A DNA stretch of 64,000 nucleotides from Stercorarius parasiticus (lineage: Eukaryota > Chordata > Aves > Charadriiformes > Stercorariidae): the NCBI GenBank assembly GCA_013396915.1, contig VWZL01000877.1:691296-755295 (forward strand), read 5' to 3'. The notes beneath the pieces are model-generated. The model had not been told where the DNA came from, made no database searches, and was given only the letters and a program-made list of their open reading frames with translations. The position numbers and the translations under genes were made by a program. This document shows positions 13,001 through 22,950 of the stretch, piece by piece. Within the stretch, counting starts at the first letter, position 1. Each line of letters opens with the position of its first letter.

Positions 13001-16000
13001 ACATGGCCATCCTTGCCCTGGAGACTTGTCGTACCACCCACAGCGGTAGCTGTTACTTCAGCCTTTCAGAGAGGACTAGCTTACTGTCTGGGTAAAGACC
13101 TCTCACAGGATGTTTGGACTGTAGCAAGGAGATTTTGCCATACCCACTGGTACCCAGAGGGTTGAAGGACAGATTGAGGAGTCCAATGTTAAAGCTGATG
13201 GGTGGCAAGAAGTAGATACATCTCATTGCAACGGCTTGTTTTGCTTTGCAGAGCTTTAGTAAACCTAGGAGTGAGACTTTCTGTGCATCCAAGAAGGGAG
13301 GCTGGAGGACGTGCTCAGCAACTAGAAAGGAGACTTCGATAGAATGTCACCACTGCTCAGAGCGTGCAGCTGGGGATGTGTTATGTTGCTCTGTTACAAT
13401 TGATGATGACTGAAAACTATGCACATTCCTTTGGTTTTGACTTTAATCCTAAATCTGTTATATGTACTTCTTATATGTGAGTTCAACAGTGCACATATTA
13501 TGGTTCATGTAGGGATTTTTGTTTACTTTGTCACGGGTTTTATTGCACTAAAGGCTGATGCTTTAATGAACTACTTAGGCTGTGGAACCGTAATTATAAA
13601 GATGTTTTCAAAGGTGTTTTAAATATAAATAAAACTAAATGTTATGAGCAGTAGAAAATATGAGAAAGAAATAACAAGGCAAGGTTGAAAACACTCTCAT
13701 CTTTATACTAAAGACTTCAACACGGTTATTTTTATTTTAAGCTGCACAATGCAGAGTAGCAAACACTTTCAAGGTTAAAGTTATGTCTGTGCAGGATGCT
13801 CAGGAATGTCCTCTATTTCTTAAGGTTTGGGGATAATGGGAGAAGGACCTCTCTCTTCTGGCAGAGGGAGTAAAATCCCTCTCAACCATACTCAACTTTG
13901 TATGGGTTTTTTGTTTTTTTTTGTTGTTGTTTGTTTGTTACACTGTGCAGCTAGCAAATAACCTATTCCTGGTCACTGTGGCAAGAAAGGTTCATCCTAG
14001 TCTCTGGAGACATCCAAAACAGGGGATGGAGCAGAAGGAGTTTGTGGCAAAGAACTTGACTGAACAAGAAGAAGCATCACAGGTTCTGTCTTAACATAGA
14101 AATTAGAGTCTGGACAAAAGGGACATTGTCTTTTTCTTCTCATTTTTCCCCGCCAGCATCTGCGGTATGGTGGGTGCTAGCACTGATTTAACACCTGTCT
14201 CCATCCTCCACCGGATGAAAGGGGACTCAAGAGATGACATGTCCAAGGAATTCACGCCTGCATTCCAGGGGCGTCTCACACAATGGTGGGAGAGGCGGCC
14301 GAACCGCAGGCAGGGTGCCTGGGGAGGACATAACGCCTCTGATCTCAGAGCCCCAGGTGTGGGGGGTGCTGCAGAAAGCCAGGTTGGTTGAGCATCTTTG
14401 CCTCAAACTCTCCATTTGCAGCACTTCCACATCAACACAACGTACACAGTATGCTGCGGTAACCCAAAGGAGCGGGCTGGGTGGTTGTGAATTTACTTAA
14501 AGTCCTTTAAAACAGGTTTGGAAGGAAGAGGGGAAATACTTCTATGGAATAGACAGGTCACATAACATTTCACATTAGCTCAAAGCTGAGGGAACTACTG
14601 AAGCTGTGAGACACAAAAATGATCTCAGTGCTTTTACTTTTCTGTACCTATTGCTACAACAGAAGTTCTTTCCTTTCAAACTCCTAATTAATCTGTATGA
14701 TGCCATTGTTTTTGCTAGAAATGGAGTTGGCAAAAAAAGGTTGAAAAACAGAACAGGAGAGACGCAGTCCAAAAATTATCATTAAAGGCTGCATAACTGT
14801 GTGTTGTTGCTGACACTGCAAACTCACTCAGGTATGGTATGACAGTTCAGAGAAGAAATAGATGGAGAATATATGTACTGTCTGCATTTTGAACTGCATG
14901 TATTGAAAGCATAGTAGTTAGGAAGAGGCTAAATCAACATGGCAGCATCCTGGCTGTTCCCTGGAATAAGGTGCTCCTGTCCCCTGCAGCCATAATGCAT
15001 CAATATAATACTATGCAATCAATATCTCAGGCCTGTAACTGTAGATCTATTTAAGGCGGTATTTGTATTAAACACTTCAGTATTATTAAAGTTTACTATC
15101 GCTGCTCTAAACTTGTAGGCAAACTTCTACTACTCTGCTGTTTATGTCAGCTGAACTCTCCATGACCTGTGGCCTAGTTAACTCCTTTTCATATTTCCCG
15201 TGTCACTGACAAAAAGCTATCTTGTTCTTTGCTATGAATAACCATCTATGGTACATATTTTCCCAGGTTATATGTTAATTTGTTACTTTAAGGAAAACCA
15301 AAGAAGATTGCCCTACTACTTGTTGCCATGGGTGCTATTGTGTTTTTCTTCCCCTTCTGCTTATAAAATAAGGAGATGGAAATCAGGAAGTTGTTTAGGA
15401 TTTTTTACAATCAATAAACAGGGTATACATTTTGGTAGGTAATCCTTCTGTCGAGTGAACTTGTCCCTTTCTCAGCTGGGGTGGCACTTGCATTGAAACC
15501 AAGACATGAGAATATGATAACTTTATTGTGCTAGTTAGTAGTGGTCTTCTGTTTTTAATAAACCGAGTGAGCTGAGTCTGAGTGTCCCCTCTTCCTTCTA
15601 TTTACAACTGATTTTTAATAGTCAACAAAATATATAATAGGACATAGTTCCCAGTGAAGTTTAGGTTTATTTGGGATTCAAGTAATGACTTCAGGTGTTC
15701 ATAGGGAAATTCTGGGCTCCTGTAAGCCATTAAGTTAGCCAGGTCAACAAAATCCTGGGATTACTGTTTTCAAGAATTGGCCACATCATGCCTTCAGCAG
15801 CTGGGTAACATCTCATGAGGTTGTCCCTGGCACAGCAGAGGATATGCTGACAGCCTGTTAGGTGCCATAAGTACTTAGTAAAGCATTCCGGGACAGTGGT
15901 GGAAAGTTAGAGTTGGCGACAGAAAGGGAAGCCTTCACATCTGTTTTGTGGAGGGTGGCTCATAACTTCCAAAACAACTACCACCATCACTGTCCACTTC

Positions 16001-17799
16001 AGAAGTCCAGGCTTCTGGTATAAAAGATTTCCTGATGCTCAGCTGCCTAGATAGAGCAACTGTAAAGTTCAGTGTTTCATCTAGGGAACAAGACCCATTC
16101 ATCTATTGCAGCTTTTCAGAAGACACAATATATCAGAAAGACCTGCAATTGGAAATTCTGCTGATGTGTTCAGACTCACCAAAATCAGATATTTCTGGGG
16201 GACCCACTCATTTGGATGGGTAAGGATCCCAGTTTCACTCTTAAGAGGAGATATACTGCTTTCAGAGTATGAAATTGCTGACGCTTTTTTGATGATGCCC
16301 TCGTTCGCTCTGGAAGAATATTTCCTTTACAAGAAAAAATGGTGTTTCCCTTTCTTTGGGCCAAGAGAAGAGAAAAACTTGACTTGCATGGAGAAGTGAG
16401 TAAACCATGTGCCCACTGAGATTTTAGACCCATACATTTGCAGAATGGTGTGCAAATAAGTGAGCAAGCATCATCCCTCCAAGGCAAAGCTGTGGTCCAT
16501 GACTCAGTTCTTCACTTGCTTTCCTCTTGTCCACTTGTGTGGAGGGTTTATTTTGGCAGACAGAAGGTGGTATAGACCATCGTGACATCCATAGCCCTTC
16601 CATCTCTGTCGCCTTGTCAGAGGTTGTGAGAGGAGTGGAACAAGCCACAGGATCGATCTACGCATTTGCCTCTGAACTCTGGGGCAGTTAGTACTGTAAT
16701 ACATACTTCACGTGGCTAGAGATAACTGTCATACCATAGCAACACACATCAGGAAGACTGCTTGTTCTAGCAGGAGTTTTCCAATGAAAATCAGAAATGA
16801 GTTCAGTGGAATGGGCTTTCAGTATCGTTTCTCTCCAATTAGAGCAGAGAACCCTGCCCAAGGGAACCTGGGCATCAGAGACATCAAGGGACAGGTTGGT
16901 TTTGAGGCGCAGATTTTTCACTCGGTTGCCCTCCCCCAAGTTCATTTTAGTAAAGAGTGGCTGACTGATAGACATTGTTTTGGGTATTTTGTCACTGTTC
17001 AGACAAGAAAGAGAAAATATGAATCAATCAGAGAAAGTGGTTTAGAAAGAGATATGTGTTTATGAGTAAGCCTAGTTCCTGCTTTGGACTGATTGCACTG
17101 CAAAAGTCACTAATCTAAACCAGAATATCAACTTGAGAAAGGAATCAGTTTCGTAAACCAAGTCATATAATTGTTATCTCTCTGTTTTTCCTTCTTTCTC
17201 TCTTTTAACATTTTGGCTAAAATATATTTCAAGTTAATTATCTTAACTTACCTGTACCAAAACTAGGGAAATATATATTCTTTTTAAGGACTTCAAACTG
17301 TCCAGAGTTTACTCTTGGATTCTGTTTGGGGAGAAAAATTTCATTTTCCTGTAAGTTTATACAGCCTGAGACAGTACCTTTCTCTTAACAATTTAGACAT
17401 GAAGTATACGTTCAGTCAATTAAACTTTAGACCAGATCTTTAACTGTTTTAATTCAGTATACTTTCACTAAGTCTATAACAGTTTATTCCGGTGAAGTTT
17501 CTAATGCATTGCCCAGTCGTCTTTGAAATAAATCCATTGGCACTGTATTTTTGTTAAGATTTCATGTGAAGTCTAAGGTGAGCAGAAGATCATTGCATTG
17601 ATTAATACTTTGCAATGTATTATAGATCTTGCTCTGGAGGGTGTTCAGCCTGATCACTCTGCTCCCATCTGCCAAATATGAGTCTCTGCTCCTTGGTGAG
17701 AGTGCTTGTGGGAGCCAAGAGTTGTGTATATTGCAATGAAGAATAGACCATCCTATTAGACACTTTTATAAATTCGCTCTCTGTGCTGTAGCACCTACA
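10058..17799. other. intron-like single-copy DNA
   Basis: Long stretch without a recognisable gene or LINE, holding the exon candidate at 11105-11157. A T/G-rich simple tract lies at 13907-13938. Several 60-120 codon open frames around 16.0-17.1 kb overlap on both strands and have no domain signature. Confidence 0.5.
11105..11157 (+). CDS. candidate internal exon, unknown protein
   Basis: The acceptor gtttcttcccctacacag precedes 53 bases and a gtaagt donor follows at 11158. Only phase 0 is open and encodes 17 residues (FCTTVMQAHSALFGADI) plus two bases of the next codon. The entry phase fits the end of 9940-10057. The exit phase fits the candidate at 18108-18191, giving a TGG codon across the junction. 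The exon is short, and the preceding exonic base context of the donor (TTG) is not ideal. Confidence 0.22.
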
Positions 17800-17975
17800 C
17801 ATGTTTAATATACTTATCCTTGCCAACATCCCAGAAGGTAGGAGAGTTATCTTTATGGAGGAAGAACAGAAGTGATAGAACGGAAACGTTCAGGAAATCT
17901 AGGATGGAGAGCAATTAAATCCCTGTCTCCTGGGTACGTTCCAGAGCCAGGTACTCTCTCCTAACTATTCTAACA
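17800..17975. repeat. possible ancient MIR-like SINE
   Basis: The order of short segments resembles the core and 3' part of MIR-type tRNA-derived SINEs: a fall-off after tttaat, a segment like catcccagaaggtaggag, a gaggaagaacagaag stretch where MIR has its gatgagg-aaactgag core, then ctgtctcctgggt and a tactctctcctaac segment. The match is by memory of the consensus and is divergent, as expected for an amniote relic in a bird. Boundaries are approximate. Confidence 0.3.
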
Positions 17976-18107
17976 CCCTTAATGGGTCACATTGCTTTTA
18001 GGAACAAAACTGCAATAACATTATATGATCCAGCTGCCTTTTATGGGAAGAAAGAGCTTCATAAATAGCATGTATTCATTAGATTTATCTGTGGCTTTTT
18101 TTTGCAG

Positions 18108-18191
18108 GTGGGAGAAAAACATTTCTTCAAATGAGATTCAGATTATTGATGGAGCCAATGAATATGCACTTTTCCAACAGTTCACGAAAAG
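18108..18191 (+). CDS. candidate internal exon, unknown protein
   Basis: A good acceptor (gtggcttttttttgcag, AG at 18106-18107) precedes 84 bases, ended by AAAAG|gtattg. In the frame that continues from 11105-11157, one base completes a TGG codon and 27 codons follow, including WEKNISSNEIQIIDGANEY and ending QQFTK, leaving two bases (AG). A second frame is also open, so phase agreement here is weaker evidence than it appears. The donor is acceptable rather than strong. No family is recognised and no compatible downstream exon was identified with confidence. Confidence 0.22.
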
Positions 18192-18643
18192 GTATTGCAG
18201 TTGAAAAATGTGGATTTTTCGTCATTGTCTCTGAATTATCTAACACATGAGAATTCATTTGTATCATTCACGTTTCTAACAACCTATGTTAAAGCAGGTG
18301 CAAAGCTTACTCTTTTGTGGGAAATCTTCCTGCTAGGAAAAAACCAAAACAGCATTAGCATTTCCAGCAGCGTTGCTACTGCTGCCTGGCAGAGGGCAAG
18401 CAGAGCAACTTTCCATTCACTGGCGGTTTGCTGAGCTGCACCCTCCAACAGTAGGGGATCTATGCTTTGGCTCTTCTTCTCTCATTTCGTGTTTTGAGTA
18501 ATATGGCCTATCACCAAACCCTCCAATTCAGTTATTGGCAGGTTGCTCTCCTGGAGTATTGCTGCAATTGATCTTTGGAGCAGAACCTGGGTCTGAGGCT
18601 CTTTTATTGTAGGATACTTCCTACTTTACAACCACAGTATTAT

Positions 18644-18684
18644 GAGAAAAAGGGAGGGAGAGACAGAGAGAGAAAAGGAAAGGC
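18644..18684. repeat. GA-rich purine tract
   Basis: Imperfect (GGGA)n/(GA)n simple sequence, purine-rich on the + strand with a single C. Confidence 0.7.
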
Positions 18685-19490
18685 TTTGTGCACCCCAAGC
18701 AAATTCCATCCAAGAAATAGTGAATACACAGGCAGATGAACTGTGGATTAACATGAAAGCTATGTTGATACAGCAAGAATATATCTTGACATTAACTATA
18801 TATTCTTTCTTACACAGTAATAATTTACCAGTCTATTTTTAAGAATTTCAAGGAGAAACAAGTCACCGCTACATTGCGGAAATAAATCAACCTTATCTCC
18901 CCTGGAAATTGCAGTGGCAAATACCACATGCTCTTTCAAGACTTCCCTTGTAATTACATGAGTTCTGCACCAACAAGGAGGAAGAAGATTCTCTCCCTCT
19001 CCTTATCTGAATGGGCTAATTGAGTCACAACAGTGATTTCACCTACTAGAAAAGGAGGACAGTCATGTCTTTATACTCTACGCAAAGGCAATTTTTTTCC
19101 AAAATTTGGGATGTATGTCCAAGGAGGTGATTCTGACTGCTACTGTCATTCAGGCAAACATATATAGGCACATAATTTAAAGAGCTTTTGCCTAACATAT
19201 TTTCTTCATCTATGCTTGATAATTGTTTGACAGATTAAAGACCAATAGAAAAAGAAAGACTCCATGAACCCAAGTATGCAACACACATGACTAAGCCTGG
19301 GTTTATCCAGATACAGATGCTGAACTAGCTTTAGGTTAATCAGTTTAGCATCATCTTTATCATTAAATTGAAACAGTTGTCAGGCTCTTGTAAGAATAAG
19401 TGCCCTGAATTAATGTACATGGTGATGCCCAGGCAGACGTTATAACATTTGGTTTATTTGTGAAGTTCCTTGCAAGACAGAGGATATCTA

Positions 19491-19548
19491 TCCATGTATG
19501 CATCTGTCTATGAATCTATCTATGAATCTATCTATCTATACACATCCC
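19491..19548. repeat. degenerate (TCTA)n microsatellite
   Basis: Repeated TCTATC/TCTATG units with interruptions, including two copies of aatctatctatg. It lies about 110 bases upstream of a tract of the complementary type. Confidence 0.75.
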
Positions 19549-19660
19549 ATGCTGCCTATGGAGAAGCACCACAGACATAACAAAGAGGAGAAAAAAGGAC
19601 AGAATTCTTCAAATTGGCAAAGCAAAACAAGAAATTCAGTGTGGTTTTCTTTAACTGGCA

Positions 19661-19703
19661 AGATAGATGATAGACAGACAGACAGACAGCTAGCTATCTA
19701 GAA
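19661..19703. repeat. (GATA)/(GACA) microsatellite
   Basis: agatagatgat followed by tandem GACA units and then a GCTAGCTATCTAG end. It is partly the reverse complement of the TCTA tract at 19491-19548, so the two could pair as a long hairpin. Confidence 0.75.
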
Positions 19704-21269
19704 CAATCTGAATGTAGGTGTTTTTTTTAAAATCCCACTCAATGTTTCAATGGAAACCTGTCCTAATCCTCTAAGAAAAATAGCCCAGTGAGAGTTCCAT
19801 TAAGCCTAAAAAGAGTTTTGCCTTTGACTTTCAAACAAACCATGTTTAGGTTCAAATTAAATACTTCCTAGGCTGCCATGTAACAGCCTGATTTTGCTGT
19901 TCGTACTGTCAGCATCAAAATTAGCATACATTTTGCGGTAAGAAATCCAGTCCAAATGTTAAAATGGAGAGGTTCTACGTAAAGCAGTACTTTTTCCATT
20001 AAACATACTTTAAGAGTTACATTAGGTGTTCCTACAGCTGTGTACAGAAGAAACTAGAAAGGGCTAATTTGTAGTGGAGACATTGCTTTTTTTTCTGCTT
20101 TGTGATGTACAAATTATACCCACACAAACTCAGTGCTTTTCCACGAGGGGAAGTTAATGCACAATGATGGACATACTGGGCTCCAAGGTGGTCCTTACTG
20201 ACTTCTGCTTTGAAAGCAGAGGAAGGTACAGGTGGTACTAGTTGAAATGATGAATTGACAACATAATATTTTCCAGGTCAGTCATTGCCTGTTTGTTTGC
20301 TCCTTTTTGAACCCCACTGGTGTCCACAACATCTCATAGTGATTTCCAAGTATTGTTATGTCTTGTGGGGTAAAAAGTATTTCTATAAGTTTGCTTTCAA
20401 TCTGTCATCTGATAATTACTCAGGGTGTTTATAGAAAATATTGAATAATCATTCCTGTTTGCCTTCCCTGTACCATCCATGATTTTCTACATCATAATTA
20501 AGCTGATTGCTTGAGTATTCAGGTTTGACCATTTATTCCCTTTTTCTTCTTTGCCCTTATTTTTTCCCATCCCATCCCTGTGTAACTTTATTCCTTGACC
20601 TTTCCCAAATAAAGCCCATCCATCAGCTCCCCCCTTCTTCTTTGAAGTATAGCTCTCTGTCCCCTCACCAAGTCCTTGCATGCCAGTGCCCAACAAAGCC
20701 AGTCCTGGGCTTGTACCAGCTTACGGAAATAACTCCTCATTGCCCGGCTTGCCCCCAGAACTTCTAAGGAGCCTCTTCAAAAACATCTGAACTCCTCTTT
20801 AGACCAGGATCTCCCCTTCCTACATGCTCTTTGCACTGCGGGGAGAAGGATAACTTCCATCCTACACCACCCTTAGCATCCTGGCTCCTGGCAGCGTGGT
20901 GCTGCAGTGCCCTCCCTAGCTTGGGTTCTGGCAAGAGGTAGGTGTTCAGCTCTGTGCTCACCCAATGGACCCCAGCCTGAGCTGGATCCTTTGGTCTTGC
21001 TTGCTTCTCATCTCCGCAGTGCTACAAGGCAAATGTTCTGTGTCTCAGACAGCTAGCACAAAGCAAAAAAGAAATTACTGTGGACAAGGGAGGTGCAGAG
21101 AGACAAAAGTTTTCCTAGAGTTTCTGTCAGCCCCTAGGACATATTTATTGCTCCCTTCTCCTGCTGCCATTAGAGAGGCCCATTCCTACTGTTTGCTTTG
21201 CCTTATCCCTGCTCCATCATCTCTTTTTCCATGTAGAAATGTCCTGACCTGTTTACTCTCTCTCATTTC

Positions 21270-21823
21270 CCTGTGATTCTTCTCAATATCTTTCCTAAAG
21301 TTATCATACCCTTTTGAAAAACAGATAACTAAAATTTCCAGTGGTACTCAAGATGCAGACACACCATGCATTTACATAATGCTACAAGGATGCTATCTGC
21401 TTTATTTTCAGTTCCTTCTCTAATAATTCTCAATGCACTATTTGCCACTTCACTGCCATGGAGCTCACTTTTCAAAGCACTATCCATAATGACTCCTAGA
21501 TCTCTTGCTAGATTAGTAATAGCTAATTCCCCTAGCTAATAGCTAATTTAGAGTTCATCATCGTATATATAGTTATACAGGTAGTTGTTTTTTCTCCTTC
21601 ATGTGCCTTACTTGCATTTATTGACATTTCATTTGTGATTTTCAATGAATTTCACCTGTGATTTTATTTCCTCATCATTCTGTTTTGTGAGATCCTTCAA
21701 TAGCTGTTTGCAGTCAATTGCACTTTTCACTATCCCAAATAATTTTGTGTCTTCTGCAGACTTCCTTGCCTCATTTTTAACCTTCTTGTCCAGATTACCT
21801 TTGGCATTTTTGAAACACATACA
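21270..21823 (-). mobile_element. ancient CR1 LINE relic, 3' part of split copy
   Basis: Antisense to the + strand. The order of phrases matches old amniote CR1 copies: tactcaagatgc, cactatttgcca, catccataatgactcctagatctctt, agctaatttagag, acttgcatttattgacattt, gagatccttcaatagctgtttgcagtc and ttttgtgtcttctgcaga (each compared with the family as remembered). On the minus strand a short open stretch at 21629-21832 keeps an EDTKLFGIVKSAIDCKQLL segment, the decayed neighbourhood of the reverse-transcriptase ADDTK motif. The remainder of this copy continues at 22716 after a younger insertion. Confidence 0.75.
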
Positions 21824-22715
21824 TAGAATCATAGAATTATAAGATGGTTAGCGTTGTAAGGGACCTTAAAGATCATCTAGTTCCAACCCCCCTGCCATGG
21901 GCAGGGACACCTCCCGCTAGACCAGGCTGCTCAAAGCCCCATCCAGCCTGGCCTTGAACATTTCCAGGGATCGGGCATCAACAACTTCCCTTGGCAACCT
22001 GTTCCAGTGCCTCACCACCCTCACAGTAAAGATTTTCTTCCTAATATCTAATCTAAATCTCTCCTCTTTCAGTTGAAAACTGCTACCCCTTGTCCCAACA
22101 CCACACTCCCTGACAAAGAGTCCCCCCCCGTCTTTCCTGTAGGCCCTCTGTAGGAACTGGAAGGATGCTATAAGGTCTCCCTGGAGCCTTCTCTTCTCCA
22201 GGCTGAACAACCCCAACTCTCTCAGCCTGTCTTCATAGGAGAGGCACTCCAGCCCTCTGATCATCTTTGTGGCCCTCCTCTGGGCTTGCTCCAACAGGTC
22301 CCTGTCCTTCTTATGTTGGCGTCCCCAGAGCTGGACGCAGTACTCCAGGTGGGGTCTCACCAGAGCAGATGGGCAGAATCACCTCCCTTGACCTGCTGGC
22401 CACGCTTCTTTCAATGCAGGCCAGGATATGGTTGGCTTTCTGGGCTGTGAGTACACATTGCCGGGTCACGTTGAGCTTCTAATCAACCAACACCCCCAAA
22501 TCCTTCTCCTCAGGGCTGCTCTCAATCCATGCTGCGCTCAGCCTGTATTTGTGCTTGGGATTGCCATGACCCAGGTGCAGGACCTTACACTTGGCTTGGT
22601 TGAACTTCATGAGGTTCGCATGGGCCCACCGCTCAAGCCTGTCAAGGTCCCTCTGGATGGCATCCCATCCCTCCAGTGTGTTGTCCGCACCTCATAGCTT
22701 GGTGTCATTGGCAAA
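21824..22715 (-). mobile_element. CR1 LINE, 5'-truncated, antisense
   Basis: Read on the minus strand, the element starts inside the reverse-transcriptase domain at a TTTGCCAATGACACCAAG (FANDTK) segment near 22715, runs through the C-terminal coding region, and ends with the CR1 3' untranslated end (ccatggcagggg, ttggaactagatgatctttaaggtccct in pieces) and terminal attctatgattctat at about 21824. CR1 copies are typically 5'-truncated and lack clear target duplications; none is evident here. Divergence is moderate. It sits inside an older CR1 in the same orientation. Confidence 0.93.
21917..22360 (-). pseudogene. CR1 ORF2 C-terminal remnant
   Basis: A 147-codon open stretch encodes the extreme C-terminal region of the CR1 ORF2 polyprotein (endonuclease plus reverse transcriptase). 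Recognisable pieces are RPHLEYCVQLWG, RRATKMIRGLE, SYEDRLRELGLFSLEKRRL and [15 protein letters not shown], and it ends at the family's natural stop. The stretch is not an independent gene. Upstream on the minus strand the frame is broken near 22361-22372, where a few bases of the usual tct-gct-ctg-gtg segment appear to be missing, and there is an in-frame stop near 22480-22490. Further upstream only the region back to the FANDTK motif remains. The fragment is therefore inactive. Confidence 0.9.
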
Positions 22716-22950
22716 ATATCCCAGTACAGATGGTGTGGGACTGTCCTGGCAACACCCATCCATCATGAAACACCATATTTTATCCTTGCTCTTTTTTTCC
22801 TGTTTTTCAGCCAGCTATTCGTCCATGCCAAGACAAATGGACTTTTTTCAAGAGCTCAGTTCATTTGAACCCTTTGTGAGGGTCTCTCCCAACAGACACC
22901 TTGATTATATCTTCTCAGCTGTCCTTGAGCTATATCTAGTAAACCTGTAC
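22716..22950 (-). mobile_element. ancient CR1 LINE relic, 5' part of split copy
   Basis: Sequence resumes with atcccagtacagatggtgtggga, then tttcctgtttttcagccagctattcgtccatg in pieces, and a ttgtgagggtct segment followed by ttgattatatctt. These match, in order, the part of old CR1 that lies directly upstream (on the element strand) of the portion at 21270-21823. The two are therefore one element separated by the younger CR1. The outer boundary is approximate because similarity fades after about 22950. Confidence 0.65.

Larger units (their letters stand above)
18192..21269. other. single-copy DNA with simple repeats
   Basis: Contains a purine-rich GA tract at 18644-18684 and the two tetranucleotide tracts described separately. 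Otherwise no gene or interspersed repeat is recognised. Confidence 0.5.

Noticed and set aside
16035..17065. Cluster of 60-117 codon frames on both strands
   Set aside because: Mutually overlapping frames on both strands with no domain, no codon bias visible by eye and no consistent splice sites.
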